Shown: positions 27,970-37,881, counted from the stretch's first letter. The stretch is 64,000 nucleotides of DNA from Pseudomonas nunensis (GCF_024296925.1 NZ_CP101125.1:1428501-1492500), one strand, 5' to 3'. The notes: generated from the letters alone by a model not told the origin. Program-made: numbers and translations.

Positions 27970-29289
27970 ATGAAAGCCTCGTTTCAAGTATTAAGTTTTT
28001 TGACCGGCGGTTTGGGCATGGCCCTGAGTCCCTTGGCGTCTGCTGATTTCATTAATGACAGTAAAGCCAACTTGAACTTGCGTAACTTCTATTTCAATAA
28101 CGATAACCGCGACGGAGCCGCCGCGCCGTCGAAAACCGAAGAGTGGGGCCAGGGCTTCATGCTCAACTATCAGTCGGGGTTTACCGACGGTACTGTGGGC
28201 TTCGGTCTGGATGCGATCGGTTTGCTTGGGATCAAGCTCGATAGCGGTGAAGGACGGCATGTCGGCAGTTCAATGATCCCCAGCGATGGCGCTAAGGCCA
28301 CGGATCAGTGGAGCCGTGTCGGCGCGACGGCAAAGATGCGCTTCTCCAAGACCGAGTTGCGCTACGGCACCTTGCAGCCGAAGTTGCCGATCCTGGTGGC
28401 GAACGATGGCCGACTGCTGCCGCAAACCTTTGAAGGCGGCCAGGTCACCAGTAATGAACTCGATAACCTGACCTTTACCGCCGGCCAACTTGAACATGCT
28501 ACTGGTCGCGGTTCCAGCGACAGCGCCGGCCTTGCGGTGGCGGGTGCCACTCAGGAAAGCAATAAGTTCACCTTTGCCGGCGGTGATTACAAACTGACTA
28601 AAGACCTGACGGCCCAGTATTACTACGCCAATCTCGAAGATTATTACCAACAGCACTTCGCTGGTTTATTGCATGTATTGCCGTTGGGTGAATACGGTTC
28701 GCTGAAAACCGACCTGCGTTATTTCAAGACCACCTCCGATGGCAAGAACAGCAGTGCCGCCGGTCGCGCCAATGGCTACAAGTTTGGTGGTTACACCAAG
28801 GGCGGGACGGGTGAAATCGACAACGATACCTGGAGCGCTGCGTTCATTTACTCGTTAGGCGGCCATGCCATCACCGCGGGTTATCAAAGCGTTTCCGATG
28901 ACAGCAACTTTGCGCAACTCAATCAGGGTGGATTGGTGGGCAAAGGCGAGGGCGGCGCCAGTCTTTATCTGTACACCGACCGCACCATTCAGACCTTCAT
29001 TCAGGCCGGCGAACGAACCGCCTTCACGCAATACGCCTACGACTTCGCTGCGCTGGGCGTTCCAGGCCTGAAGGCGTCAGTCATGTACCTCAAGGGCGAC
29101 AACATTCAGACGGCCAGCGGTAAGGACGCAGGCGAATGGGAGCGAGATATCTCCTTGGATTATGTGATTCAAAGTGGCGCGTTGAAGAACGTCGGTTTCG
29201 GCTGGCGCAACGCAATGTCACGCAGCGATATTGCCCGCGACCAGGATCAGAATCGCCTGATCGTGAGCTATTCCATTCCTCTGATGTAA
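27970..29289 (+). CDS. OprD-family outer-membrane porin
   Basis: This 439-residue protein has a signal peptide ending about residue 29 (PLASADF). It then shows the OprD-type opening DFINDSKANLNLRNFYFNND, the repeated amphipathic strands of a barrel, WERDISLDYVIQSGALKNVG near the end and an aromatic/hydrophobic C-terminus. The ATG at 27970 has GGAG 9 bp upstream; an ATG at 27943 would put nine extra residues before the signal peptide. It follows the phosphodiesterase gene after 193 bp holding a cgggc...gcccg hairpin and a T-run, and may provide outer-membrane entry for the same substrate. Confidence 0.88.
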   Translation: MKASFQVLSFLTGGLGMALSPLASADFINDSKANLNLRNFYFNNDNRDGAAAPSKTEEWGQGFMLNYQSGFTDGTVGFGLDAIGLLGIKLDSGEGRHVGSSMIPSDGAKATDQWSRVGATAKMRFSKTELRYGTLQPKLPILVANDGRLLPQTFEGGQVTSNELDNLTFTAGQLEHATGRGSSDSAGLAVAGATQESNKFTFAGGDYKLTKDLTAQYYYANLEDYYQQHFAGLLHVLPLGEYGSLKTDLRYFKTTSDGKNSSAAGRANGYKFGGYTKGGTGEIDNDTWSAAFIYSLGGHAITAGYQSVSDDSNFAQLNQGGLVGKGEGGASLYLYTDRTIQTFIQAGERTAFTQYAYDFAALGVPGLKASVMYLKGDNIQTASGKDAGEWERDISLDYVIQSGALKNVGFGWRNAMSRSDIARDQDQNRLIVSYSIPLM

Positions 29290-29417
29290 GCCCCCGGCTC
29301 AAAGCCTATCGGCGGACAGGTTCACGATTGCGTGCGTGAACCTGATCCAGTCGACGATTTGCCTCCCCGTTCTCCCCGCCATTTATCCGCTAAATACAAA
29401 GCATCCTAACTATTACG

Positions 29418-29445
29418 TTGACATTCGCTGCCTAGGCAGTAACAT
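29418..29445 (+). promoter_or_regulatory. Promoter of the MarR-efflux operon
   Basis: TTGACA (29418-29423) and TAACAT (29440-29445) are 16 bp apart, and the first CTGCCTAGGCAG palindrome fills the spacer. Binding there should block RNA polymerase. Confidence 0.6.
29428..29439. promoter_or_regulatory. MarR operator 1
   Basis: CTGCCTAGGCAG is a perfect 12-bp palindrome lying between -35 and -10. An identical copy is 33 bp downstream. Confidence 0.75.
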
Positions 29446-29460
29446 CTCGACATACATTCT

Positions 29461-29472
29461 CTGCCTAGGCAG
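29461..29472. promoter_or_regulatory. MarR operator 2
   Basis: This is a second identical CTGCCTAGGCAG, 15 bp before the MarR start codon. The two centres are about three helical turns apart. Confidence 0.75.
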
Positions 29473-29487
29473 CTAATTGGTGTCCAG

Positions 29488-29961
29488 ATGAAGCATTTCA
29501 CCCCGGAACAATTCAAGCATTGCCATCTCGGCCTTTTGCTCGGGCGCGCCGCGCTGCTCAAGGACCGGATCATCGACACGCACATGGAACCCCACGGCAT
29601 CACCGCCGCGCAGTTCAAAGTGCTGATCATCATGGCTCAGTTCGGCGTCGATACCCCGGCCGAGCTGTGCCGCCACCTGTCGCTGGACAGCGGTTCGATG
29701 ACGCGCATGCTCGATCGTCTGGAACAGAAAGGTTTCCTCGCTCGCCAACGCTCCGAGGCCGACCGTCGACAGGTGCAACTGGTACTGACCGAACAGGGCC
29801 AGCAACTGGCTGACCGTCTGCCGTATATCGGTGCCGACGCCATGAATGAACTGGCCGGCGCCATCACGCCGGACGAGTTGAGCACCCTGGAACAGATCCT
29901 GAAGAAAATCTTGGTGGCAGCCGGTGACTCGATCACCCTGCTGCGGGTAGGTGACAAATGA
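29488..29961 (+). CDS. MarR-family repressor of an efflux operon
   Basis: This 157-residue winged-helix regulator has the recognition helix LDSGSMTRMLDRLEQKGFLA and the wing RQRSEADRRQVQLVLTEQGQ. It is the first gene of an operon with an outer-membrane factor, an EmrA-like adaptor and an EmrB-like pump. It sits directly behind two identical palindromes, so autorepression relieved by a drug-like ligand is the simplest model. Its stop overlaps the next start (ATGA). Confidence 0.9.
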   Translation: MKHFTPEQFKHCHLGLLLGRAALLKDRIIDTHMEPHGITAAQFKVLIIMAQFGVDTPAELCRHLSLDSGSMTRMLDRLEQKGFLARQRSEADRRQVQLVLTEQGQQLADRLPYIGADAMNELAGAITPDELSTLEQILKKILVAAGDSITLLRVGDK

Positions 29962-31427
29962 GCAGTAAAACCTTGCGTACAGGCCTGAGCCTGGTGCTGT
30001 CGGCCATGATCCTGGCCGGTTGCGCCAGCTACAGTGGCTTGCACACCGAAGGCAAAAGCGTCGATGCGAAAAGCCTCAAGGCCGGGCAATCCCTCACTGG
30101 CGTGACCCTGTCGCCGGCGGCCTGGCCGAAAAGCGACTGGTGGAAAAGCCTCGGCGACCCACAACTCGACGGCTTGATCCGCGAAGCCCTGCACGACAGC
30201 CCCGACATGCAAATCGCCGAAGCCCGCGCCCATCAGGCCAGCGCCGCCGCGTATGCCGCCGATGCCGATAGGATGCCGACCCTCGATGCCAGCGCCGGCA
30301 TCAGCCGTTCGCGCCTGGCCAAGGATCAGGACCCACGCGGGCAGGGCGATGCCTACGCCACCGTGCGTAATATCAGCGCCAGCTTCAATTACAACTTCGA
30401 CCTCTGGGGCGGTCAGCGTGACGCCTGGGAAGCTGCGTTGGGCCAGGCCCGCGCCGCCGAAGTCGATCAGCAAGCCGCGCAACTGACCTTGTCCGCCGAC
30501 GTCGCCCGCGCCTACAGCGATTTGGGGCAGGCGCACATCGTCTATGACCTGGCCAATGAAGACCTCAAGCGCACCAAACAAATGCTCGATCTGAGCCAGC
30601 GTCGCTTGAGCTCCGGGATCGACAGCCAGTACCAGTTCCAGCAAACCGAAAGCCTGGAAGCCAGTTCCGAAGCCAGCCTGATTGATGCGGAAAAACGCCT
30701 GAACAGCGCGAAAATCGCCTTGGCCGTGCTGCTCGGTAAAGGCCCGGATCGCGGCAACGAAATCGCCCGGCCGAAGATTCTCCAGGCCAGCGCCGTATCT
30801 TTGCCGTCGGTGTTGCCGGCGGAATTGCTTGGTCGTCGCCCGGATCTGGTGGCTGCGCGCTGGCGGGTCGAAGCCGCGAGCAAGGACATCGCCGCGAGCA
30901 AGACCCAGTTCTATCCCAACTTGAACCTGACGGCTGCTGCCGGTGCCGAATCCTTATTGGGTGACGCGATGTTCGGTTCGGCCAGTCGCTTCTTCAATAT
31001 TGCCCCGACCATTTCGGTGCCGATTTTCGACGGCGGCCGCTTGCGCGCCAACCTCGATGCCCGCGACGCCGACTATGACCTGGCGGTGGCGCAGTACAAC
31101 AAGAGCCTGGTCAAGGCGCTGGGGGATGTCAGCGACACCATCAACCAGTTGCGCGATATCGGCCGGCAGATTGGTGCCCAACAGCACGCCACCGAGATTG
31201 CCCAGGACTCTTACAACACCGTGGTCCAGCGCTACGGTTCCGGCATCGGCAATTACCTGGACGTGCTCAGCATCGAACAGCAATTGCTCCAGGCCCAGCG
31301 TCAGCTGGCCAACCTGAATGCCGAGCAGATCGATCTGTCGATCCAATTGATGCAGGCGCTCGGCGGCGGCTTCCAGGCCGAAACCATCGCCTCGGCCAAT
31401 CCAGCTCCAGCCAAGCTGAACAACTAA
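29958..31427 (+). CDS. Outer-membrane efflux lipoprotein (NodT/OprM family)
   Basis: This 489-residue protein has a lipoprotein signal peptide with lipobox LAGC (acylated Cys about 22). The two OEP repeats show PAELLGRRPDLVAARWRVEA and the paired coiled-coil segments AEARAHQASAAAYAADADRM and LSIEQQLLQAQRQLANLNAE. It forms the outer-membrane duct for the EmrAB-like pump encoded downstream. Confidence 0.92.
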   Translation: MSSKTLRTGLSLVLSAMILAGCASYSGLHTEGKSVDAKSLKAGQSLTGVTLSPAAWPKSDWWKSLGDPQLDGLIREALHDSPDMQIAEARAHQASAAAYAADADRMPTLDASAGISRSRLAKDQDPRGQGDAYATVRNISASFNYNFDLWGGQRDAWEAALGQARAAEVDQQAAQLTLSADVARAYSDLGQAHIVYDLANEDLKRTKQMLDLSQRRLSSGIDSQYQFQQTESLEASSEASLIDAEKRLNSAKIALAVLLGKGPDRGNEIARPKILQASAVSLPSVLPAELLGRRPDLVAARWRVEAASKDIAASKTQFYPNLNLTAAAGAESLLGDAMFGSASRFFNIAPTISVPIFDGGRLRANLDARDADYDLAVAQYNKSLVKALGDVSDTINQLRDIGRQIGAQQHATEIAQDSYNTVVQRYGSGIGNYLDVLSIEQQLLQAQRQLANLNAEQIDLSIQLMQALGGGFQAETIASANPAPAKLNN

Positions 31428-31442
31428 TTCAAGGTAACTGTC

Positions 31443-32657
31443 ATGGCCACCGAAACTACTTCTGCTCCAACCCAACAAGCGCCTGAAAACGCCCAAGACA
31501 CCAGCAACCCGCGCAAACGCAAAGTCATGCTGGTGGTGCTGGCGATTCTGGTGATCCTCGCCGGTGCCGGCGTCTGGGCTTATCACGAGTTCTACGGTCG
31601 CTGGAACGAAAGCACCGACGACGCCTATGTGAACGGCAACGTGGTGGAAATCACGCCGCTGGTCACCGGCACCGTGGTCAGCATTGGCGCCGATGATGGC
31701 GATCTGGTCCATGAAGGTCAGGTGCTGGTCAACTTCGACCCGAACGACGCCGAAGTCGGGCTGCAAAGTGCCCAGGCCAACCTCGCTCGCACCGTGCGTC
31801 AGGTTCGCGGTTTGTACAGCAACGTCGACGGCATGCGCGCCCAGGTCAACGCCCAGCAGGCTAACGTGCAGAAAGCCCAGGACAACTTCAGCCGCCGGAA
31901 AAACCTCGCCGCTGGCGGCGCGATTTCCCAGGAAGAACTGTCCCACGCTCGCGACGACCTGACCTCGGCGCAAAACGCCTTGGCCAATGCGCAACAACAG
32001 CTGAAAACCACCAGCGCCCTGGTGGATGACACCGTGGTGTCGTCGCACCCGGACGTGATGTCCGCCGCCGCGCAACTGCGTCAGGCTTATCTGAACAACT
32101 CCCGCAGCACCCTGATTGCGCCGGTCACCGGTTACGTGGCCAAACGCTCCGTGCAACTGGGCCAGCGGGTTCAGCCGGGTACCGCGCTAATGGCAGTGAT
32201 CCCATTGGATCAACTGTGGATCGACGCCAACTTCAAGGAAACCCAGCTGCGTGACATGCGCATCGGCCAACCGGTGGACATCGAGGCCGACCTGTACGGC
32301 AGCGACGTGAAATTCAGCGGCACCATCGACAGCCTTGGCGCCGGTACCGGCAGCGCATTTGCCTTGCTGCCAGCGCAGAACGCCACGGGTAACTGGATCA
32401 AGATTGTTCAGCGCGTGCCGGTACGGATTCACGTGAATGCCGAAGAACTGGCCAAGCACCCGCTGCGCGTCGGCCTGTCGACCCAGGTCGATGTGAACCT
32501 GCACGACCAGAGCGGCCCGGTACTGGCGCAACAGCCGCCACAAAAGGCTTCGTTCAGCACCAACGTCTATGACCGTCAGTTGGCCGAGGCTGACGCGATG
32601 ATCGCGCAGTTGATCCATGACAACAGCGCAGCGGTCAGCAAGACCGCGCAACGCTAA
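31443..32657 (+). CDS. EmrA-like membrane fusion protein (HlyD family)
   Basis: This 404-residue adaptor has a short cytoplasmic Lys/Arg-rich N-terminus and one membrane anchor (about 27-48, VMLVVLAILVILAGAGVWAY). The biotinyl-lipoyl-like half-motif is DDAYVNGNVVEITPLVTGTV, with a coiled-coil hairpin at about 100-190 and TLIAPVTGYVAKRSVQLGQR. It links the inner-membrane pump to the outer-membrane factor in the periplasm. A REPIN separates it from the pump gene. Confidence 0.93.
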   Translation: MATETTSAPTQQAPENAQDTSNPRKRKVMLVVLAILVILAGAGVWAYHEFYGRWNESTDDAYVNGNVVEITPLVTGTVVSIGADDGDLVHEGQVLVNFDPNDAEVGLQSAQANLARTVRQVRGLYSNVDGMRAQVNAQQANVQKAQDNFSRRKNLAAGGAISQEELSHARDDLTSAQNALANAQQQLKTTSALVDDTVVSSHPDVMSAAAQLRQAYLNNSRSTLIAPVTGYVAKRSVQLGQRVQPGTALMAVIPLDQLWIDANFKETQLRDMRIGQPVDIEADLYGSDVKFSGTIDSLGAGTGSAFALLPAQNATGNWIKIVQRVPVRIHVNAEELAKHPLRVGLSTQVDVNLHDQSGPVLAQQPPQKASFSTNVYDRQLAEADAMIAQLIHDNSAAVSKTAQR

Positions 32658-32676
32658 ATCGCCATCACACCGACCC

Positions 32677-32801
32677 TGTGGGAGCAAGCCTTTGTGGCGA
32701 GGGAGCTTGCTCCCGCTCGACTGCGAAGCAGTCGTAAAGCTTTTGGGGCCGCTTCGCGACCCAGCGGGAGCAAGCTCCCTCGCCACAAAGGCTCCCACAA
32801 G
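32677..32801. repeat. REPIN inside the efflux operon (emrA-like/emrB-like gap)
   Basis: Outer arms TGTGGGAGCAAGCCTTTGTG and inner arms GGCGAGGGAGCTTGCTCCCG form nested inverted repeats across 125 bp of the 197-bp gap. Position within a co-directional operon may tune pump expression relative to the upstream genes. Confidence 0.85.
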
Positions 32802-32854
32802 GTCAGCTGCGTCTGTAACAGGCGGCGCGCCAGCCAAGTTTCAAAGGATTCGCG

Positions 32855-34384
32855 ATGAGCAATAACGCCTCTTTCACGCCGCCCAGCCTGGTGCTCAGCA
32901 CCATCGGCCTGTCGCTGGCGACCTTCATGCAAGTGCTCGACACCACCATCGCCAACGTGGCCTTGCCGACGATTTCCGGCAACCTGGGCGTGAGTTCGGA
33001 GCAGGGCACCTGGGTGATCACTTCGTTCGCCGTGAGCAACGCGATTGCGCTGCCGCTGACCGGTTGGCTGAGCCGGCGTTTCGGTGAGGTGAAGCTGTTT
33101 CTCTGGGCCACCATCCTGTTTGTGTTGGCCTCGTTTCTTTGCGGTATCTCGACCTCGATGCCGGAACTGATCGGTTTTCGCGTGCTGCAAGGTCTGGTGG
33201 CCGGGCCGTTGTACCCGATGACCCAAACGCTGCTGATTGCGGTGTATCCCCCGGCCAGGCGCGGCATGGCCCTGGCGTTGCTGGCGATGGTCACGGTGGT
33301 GGCGCCGATTGCTGGCCCGATCCTCGGTGGCTGGATTACCGATAGCTACAGCTGGCCGTGGATCTTCTTTATCAACGTGCCGATCGGGATTTTCGCGGTG
33401 ATGGTGGTGCGCTCGCAGCTCAAGGCGCGTCCGGTGGAAACCAGCCGCCAGCCGATGGATTACGTCGGTTTGATCACGCTGATCATTGGCGTTGGCGCGT
33501 TGCAGATAATCCTCGATAAAGGCAACGACCTGGACTGGTTCGAATCGAACTTCATCATCATCGGTGCGGCGATTTCGGTGATTGCCCTGGCAGTGTTCGT
33601 GATCTGGGAAATGACCGACAAGCATCCGGTGGTCAACTTGCGGTTGTTCGCTTACCGCAACTTCCGCATCGGCACCATTGTGTTGGTGCTGGGTTACGCC
33701 GGATTCTTCGGCATCAACCTGATCCTGCCGCAATGGCTGCAAACCCAGATGGGTTACACCGCTACTTGGGCGGGTCTGGCGGTGGCGCCGATCGGGATTC
33801 TGCCGGTGCTGATGTCACCGTTTGTCGGCAAGTACGCACACAAGTTCGACCTGCGACTGCTGGCCGGGCTGGCGTTCCTGGCGATTGGCCTGAGCTGCTT
33901 TATGCGCGCCGGGTTCACCAACGAAGTGGACTTCCAGCACATCGCCCTGGTGCAACTGTTCATGGGCATTGGCGTGGCGCTGTTCTTTATGCCGACCTTG
34001 AGCATTCTGATGTCGGACCTGCCGCCAAGCCAGATCGCTGACGGCGCAGGCCTGGCGACTTTCCTGCGGACACTGGGCGGTAGTTTTGCGGCGTCGTTGA
34101 CCACCTGGATCTGGATTCGCCGGGCGGATCAGCATCATGCGTACTTGAGCGAAAGCATCACCACCTATGACCAACCGACCCGGGACGCCTTGCACGCCTT
34201 GGGCGGGGCGAGTACCCCGGCGTATGCGCAACTCGACCAAGTGCTGACCAGTCAGGCGTACATGCTCTCCACCGTGGATTACTTCACGTTGCTGGGTTGG
34301 GGATTCATGGGGTTGATGCTGATTGTGTGGCTGGCCAAGCCACCGTTCGCGGCGAAGGCGGGGCCGGCTGCTTCGGGCCACTAA
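32855..34384 (+). CDS. EmrB-like MFS drug transporter (DHA2, 14-TMS)
   Basis: This 509-residue polytopic protein has the DHA2 signature LDTTIANVALPTISGNLG in TM1. It also has GWLSRRFGEVKLFLWATILF (motif A) and AILGxxxGPxxGG-type motif C as VVAPIAGPILGGWITD. About 14 hydrophobic segments are visible. It is the energy-transducing subunit of the tripartite pump, driven by the proton gradient. AAAGGA lies 6 bp before the ATG. Confidence 0.93.
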   Translation: MSNNASFTPPSLVLSTIGLSLATFMQVLDTTIANVALPTISGNLGVSSEQGTWVITSFAVSNAIALPLTGWLSRRFGEVKLFLWATILFVLASFLCGISTSMPELIGFRVLQGLVAGPLYPMTQTLLIAVYPPARRGMALALLAMVTVVAPIAGPILGGWITDSYSWPWIFFINVPIGIFAVMVVRSQLKARPVETSRQPMDYVGLITLIIGVGALQIILDKGNDLDWFESNFIIIGAAISVIALAVFVIWEMTDKHPVVNLRLFAYRNFRIGTIVLVLGYAGFFGINLILPQWLQTQMGYTATWAGLAVAPIGILPVLMSPFVGKYAHKFDLRLLAGLAFLAIGLSCFMRAGFTNEVDFQHIALVQLFMGIGVALFFMPTLSILMSDLPPSQIADGAGLATFLRTLGGSFAASLTTWIWIRRADQHHAYLSESITTYDQPTRDALHALGGASTPAYAQLDQVLTSQAYMLSTVDYFTLLGWGFMGLMLIVWLAKPPFAAKAGPAASGH

Positions 34385-34431
34385 GCCATACACATTCCCC
34401 TGTGGGAGCGAGCCTGCACCGAAGATCCCTT

Positions 34432-34522
34432 TGTAGGAGCGAGGCTTGCCCGCGAAGGCGGTGTGTCAGTTGATGGAGATATTGACTGGCAGGACGCCTT
34501 CGCGAGCAGGCTCGCTCCCACA
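34432..34522. repeat. REPIN A of a tandem pair after the efflux operon
   Basis: The arms are of the TGTAGGAGCGAGGCTTGCCC / GAGCAGGCTCGCTCCCACA variant. The core gtgtgtcagttgatggagat is identical to that of REPIN B 137 bp downstream. Confidence 0.88.
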
Positions 34523-34568
34523 TTGGTTATGTGTCGGGCCAACTATCCGCTAACCCCGAAGATCCCCC

Positions 34569-34660
34569 TGTGGGAGCGGGCTTGCTCGCGAAAGCGGTGT
34601 GTCAGTTGATGGAGATATTGACTGGCAGGACGCCTTCGCGAGCAAGCCCGCTCCCACAGG
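34569..34660. repeat. REPIN B of a tandem pair
   Basis: Standard GTGGGAGCGGGCTTGCTCGC arms surround the same core as REPIN A. The 292-bp region 34385-34676 otherwise shows nothing. Confidence 0.9.
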
Positions 34661-34676
34661 GGGTTGTGTTTGGCTG

Positions 34677-35429
34677 TCAGTGGGTTGGGGCGGCCAGTTG
34701 CGGCGGCGGGGCGAAGTCGAAGGGGGCGAGGGCAAACCCTTGCTCATCCACTTGCAATGCCCAGCCCTGGCGATCCCAATCCCCCAGCACGATGCGCCGG
34801 GCCGCTTTCTCGCCAATCTGCAGCTTGTGAATCGCCGGTCGATGGGTATGCCCATGGATCAGCGCCTTCACGCCATATTCCTGCATGATCCGCGGCACTT
34901 CTTCCGGCGTCACATCGACGATGTCATTGGCCTTCATCCGCGTTTGCGCACGGCTTTCGCTGCGCAGTTTGCGCGCCAGGTTATGGCGGGTGCGCAGGGG
35001 CAGGTGGCGCAGGATGAACAGGGTGATCGGGTTACGCAGGTAGCGACGCAGCTTCATATAGCCGATATCGCGGGTGCAGAGGCTGTCACCGTGCATCAAC
35101 AGCACCGGTTCGCCATAAAACTGCACGACACTCGGGTCTTTCAGCAACGTGCAGCCGGCCTGTTTACAGAAGGCCTTGCCGAGCATGAAGTCGCGATTGC
35201 CGTGCATCAGAAAAATCGCCGTGCCGCTGTCGCTGAGATTGCGCAGGGCCTGGCAGATGGAACGCTGGAACGGCGTCATGGCATCGTCGCCAATCCACGC
35301 CTCGAAAAAGTCGCCCAGGATGTACAACGCACTCGCCGAACGGGCGCGTCCGGCGAGCAAATCCAGAAACGCCCGGGTGATGTCCGGGCGCTCCTCTTCC
35401 AGATGCAAGTCTGAAATCAGCAGTATCAC
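34677..35429 (-). CDS. lpxH: UDP-2,3-diacylglucosamine diphosphatase
   Basis: This 250-residue calcineurin-like phosphoesterase hydrolyses UDP-2,3-diacylglucosamine to lipid X in lipid A synthesis at the inner-membrane surface. Metal motifs in order are [25 protein letters not shown] and HGHTHRP. It starts with GTG at 35429, overlapping the ppiB stop (GTGA), so translation is likely coupled to ppiB. Confidence 0.95.
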   Translation of the reverse strand: MILLISDLHLEEERPDITRAFLDLLAGRARSASALYILGDFFEAWIGDDAMTPFQRSICQALRNLSDSGTAIFLMHGNRDFMLGKAFCKQAGCTLLKDPSVVQFYGEPVLLMHGDSLCTRDIGYMKLRRYLRNPITLFILRHLPLRTRHNLARKLRSESRAQTRMKANDIVDVTPEEVPRIMQEYGVKALIHGHTHRPAIHKLQIGEKAARRIVLGDWDRQGWALQVDEQGFALAPFDFAPPPQLAAPTH

Positions 35430-35929
35430 TCAATGATCTCGGCTTTCTCGATGATCACGTCTTCTGCAGGTACGTCCTGGTGGCCGGACTTGGAAGTGGT
35501 GCTCACGCCTTTGATCTTGTCGACGACTTCAGTGCCGGCAACCACTTTGGCGAATACTGCGTAGCCCCAGCCCTGGGTGGTCTTGGCGCTGTGGTTCAGG
35601 AAGCTGTTGTCAGCCACGTTGATGAAGAACTGGGCGGAAGCCGAATGCGGCTCCATGGTGCGAGCCATGGCCACGGTGTACTTCTCGTTCGGCAGGCCGT
35701 TGTCGGCTTCGTTCTGGATGCTAGGGCGCTTGTCTTTCTTTTCTTTCATGCCTGGCTCGAAACCGCCGCCCTGGATCATGAAGTTACCGATGACACGGTG
35801 GAAAACGGTGTTTTCGTAGTGGCCGGCTTTGACGTATTCGATGAAGTTGGCAACGGTAACCGGTGCTTTTTCAGCGTTCAGTTCCAGGACGATGTCGCCG
35901 TGGTTGGTGGTCAGTTTGACTTGGGTCAT
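35426..35929 (-). CDS. ppiB: Peptidyl-prolyl cis-trans isomerase B (cyclophilin)
   Basis: This 167-residue cytoplasmic cyclophilin has [19 protein letters not shown] with the catalytic Arg, [19 protein letters not shown] and [13 protein letters not shown]. There is no signal peptide. The open frame extends 76 codons upstream, but [18 protein letters not shown] at 35929 is the family start. It is divergent from glnS and co-transcribed with lpxH. Confidence 0.95.
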   Translation of the reverse strand: MTQVKLTTNHGDIVLELNAEKAPVTVANFIEYVKAGHYENTVFHRVIGNFMIQGGGFEPGMKEKKDKRPSIQNEADNGLPNEKYTVAMARTMEPHSASAQFFINVADNSFLNHSAKTTQGWGYAVFAKVVAGTEVVDKIKGVSTTSKSGHQDVPAEDVIIEKAEIIE

Positions 35930-36180
35930 GATCGGCACTCTTTCAAGAAATTCGTGGGTTTCGGGGCGTTTCGGCCCGCAACCGGTCTGGTCTGTCTCGA
36001 CCAAGGTGCGCAGTTTAGCGCGACAGGCGCGAATTTCGAGGCTGTTTTTCATTTGCAGGCGATTAAATGCCACCGTTTGCAGGCCCGCTCTGTCAGCGGC
36101 TTGACAGCATCGGCTATGATAGCGGCTTTGTTTTGTCAGGCCTTTCGTTCCGGCCACGCACTTGTACGTTCAAGGATCCT

Positions 36181-37881
36181 ATGAGCAAGCCCACTGTCGA
36201 CCCTACCTCGAATGCCAAGACCGGCCCTGCCGTGCCGGTCAATTTCCTGCGCCCGATCATCCAGGCGGACCTGGACTCGGGTAAGCACACGCAGATCGTC
36301 ACCCGTTTCCCGCCTGAGCCCAACGGCTACCTGCACATCGGTCACGCCAAGTCGATTTGCGTGAACTTCGGCCTGGCCCAGGAATTTGGCGGCGTCACGC
36401 ACCTGCGTTTCGACGACACCAACCCGGCCAAGGAAGACCAGGAATACATCGACGCGATCGAAAGCGACATCAAATGGCTGGGCTTCGAATGGTCCGGTGA
36501 AGTGCGCTACGCCTCGCAGTATTTCGACCAGTTGCACGACTGGGCCGTCGAGTTGATCAAGGCCGGCAAGGCCTACGTCGATGACCTGAGCCCGGAACAA
36601 GCCAAGGAATACCGTGGCACCCTGACCGAGCCGGGCAAGAACAGCCCGTTCCGTGACCGCTCCGTGGAAGAAAACCTCGACTGGTTCGCCCGCATGAAGG
36701 CCGGCGAATTCCAGGACGGCGCACGCGTGCTGCGGGCCAAGATCGACATGGCCTCGCCAAACATGAACCTGCGCGACCCGATCATGTATCGCATCCGTCA
36801 CGCGCACCACCACCAGACCGGTGACAAGTGGTGCATCTACCCGAACTACGACTTCACCCACGGTCAGTCGGACGCCATCGAAGGCATCACCCACTCGATC
36901 TGCACCCTGGAGTTCGAAAGCCACCGTCCGCTGTACGACTGGTTCCTGGACGCTCTTCCAGTGCCGGCGCACCCGCGTCAGTACGAATTCAGCCGCCTGA
37001 ACCTGAACTACACCATCACCAGCAAGCGCAAGCTCAAGCAACTGGTCGATGAAAAGCACGTGTTCGGCTGGGACGACCCGCGCATGTCCACGCTGTCGGG
37101 CTTCCGCCGTCGTGGCTACACGCCAGCGTCGATCCGTAACTTCTGCGACATGGTCGGTACCAACCGTTCCGACGGCGTGGTGGATTTCGGCATGCTCGAG
37201 TTCAGCATCCGTCAGGATCTGGACCAGAACGCACCGCGCGCCATGTGCGTGCTGCGCCCGCTGAAAGTTGTGATTACCAATTACCCGGAAGACAAGGTCG
37301 ATCACCTCGAACTGCCACGTCATCCGCAGAAAGAAGAGCTGGGCGTGCGCAAGCTGCCGTTCTCCCGTGAAATCTACATCGACCACGATGACTTCATGGA
37401 AGAGCCGCCAAAAGGCTACAAGCGCCTGGAGCCGAACGGCGAAGTGCGTCTGCGTGGTAGCTACGTGATCCGTGCCGACGAAGCGATCAAAGACGCCGAT
37501 GGCAACATCGTCGAACTGCGTTGCTCCTACGACCCGGAAACCCTCGGCAAGAACCCTGAAGGCCGCAAGGTCAAAGGCGTGGTGCACTGGGTGCCGGCAG
37601 CGGAGAGCGTCGAGTGCGAAGTGCGCCTGTACGATCGTCTGTTCCGTTCGCCGAACCCTGAAAAGGCTGAAGACAGCGCCAGTTTCCTGGACAACATCAA
37701 CCCTGACTCGCTGCAAGTTCTCACTGGTTGTCGTGCTGAGCCTTCGCTGGGCAATGCACAGCCGGAAGACCGTTTCCAGTTCGAGCGCGAAGGTTACTTC
37801 TGCGCGGATATCAAGGACTCGAAACCAGGCGCTCCGGTATTCAACCGTACCGTGACCTTGCGTGATTCGTGGGGCCAGTGA
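36181..37881 (+). CDS. glnS: Glutaminyl-tRNA synthetase
   Basis: This 566-residue class I synthetase has the HIGH motif in [16 protein letters not shown] (about 49-64), the KMSKS-equivalent [11 protein letters not shown], and the C-terminal two-domain beta-barrel anticodon-binding region. The ATG at 36181 has AAGGA 6 bp upstream. An upstream open stretch to 36067 lies in the promoter region. It is followed after 18 bp by cysS. Confidence 0.96.
   Translation: MSKPTVDPTSNAKTGPAVPVNFLRPIIQADLDSGKHTQIVTRFPPEPNGYLHIGHAKSICVNFGLAQEFGGVTHLRFDDTNPAKEDQEYIDAIESDIKWLGFEWSGEVRYASQYFDQLHDWAVELIKAGKAYVDDLSPEQAKEYRGTLTEPGKNSPFRDRSVEENLDWFARMKAGEFQDGARVLRAKIDMASPNMNLRDPIMYRIRHAHHHQTGDKWCIYPNYDFTHGQSDAIEGITHSICTLEFESHRPLYDWFLDALPVPAHPRQYEFSRLNLNYTITSKRKLKQLVDEKHVFGWDDPRMSTLSGFRRRGYTPASIRNFCDMVGTNRSDGVVDFGMLEFSIRQDLDQNAPRAMCVLRPLKVVITNYPEDKVDHLELPRHPQKEELGVRKLPFSREIYIDHDDFMEEPPKGYKRLEPNGEVRLRGSYVIRADEAIKDADGNIVELRCSYDPETLGKNPEGRKVKGVVHWVPAAESVECEVRLYDRLFRSPNPEKAEDSASFLDNINPDSLQVLTGCRAEPSLGNAQPEDRFQFEREGYFCADIKDSKPGAPVFNRTVTLRDSWGQ

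Noticed and set aside
34401..34660. CRISPR-like array
   Set aside because: The repeats are inverted pairs of REP elements with few copies, not direct repeats with unique spacers.
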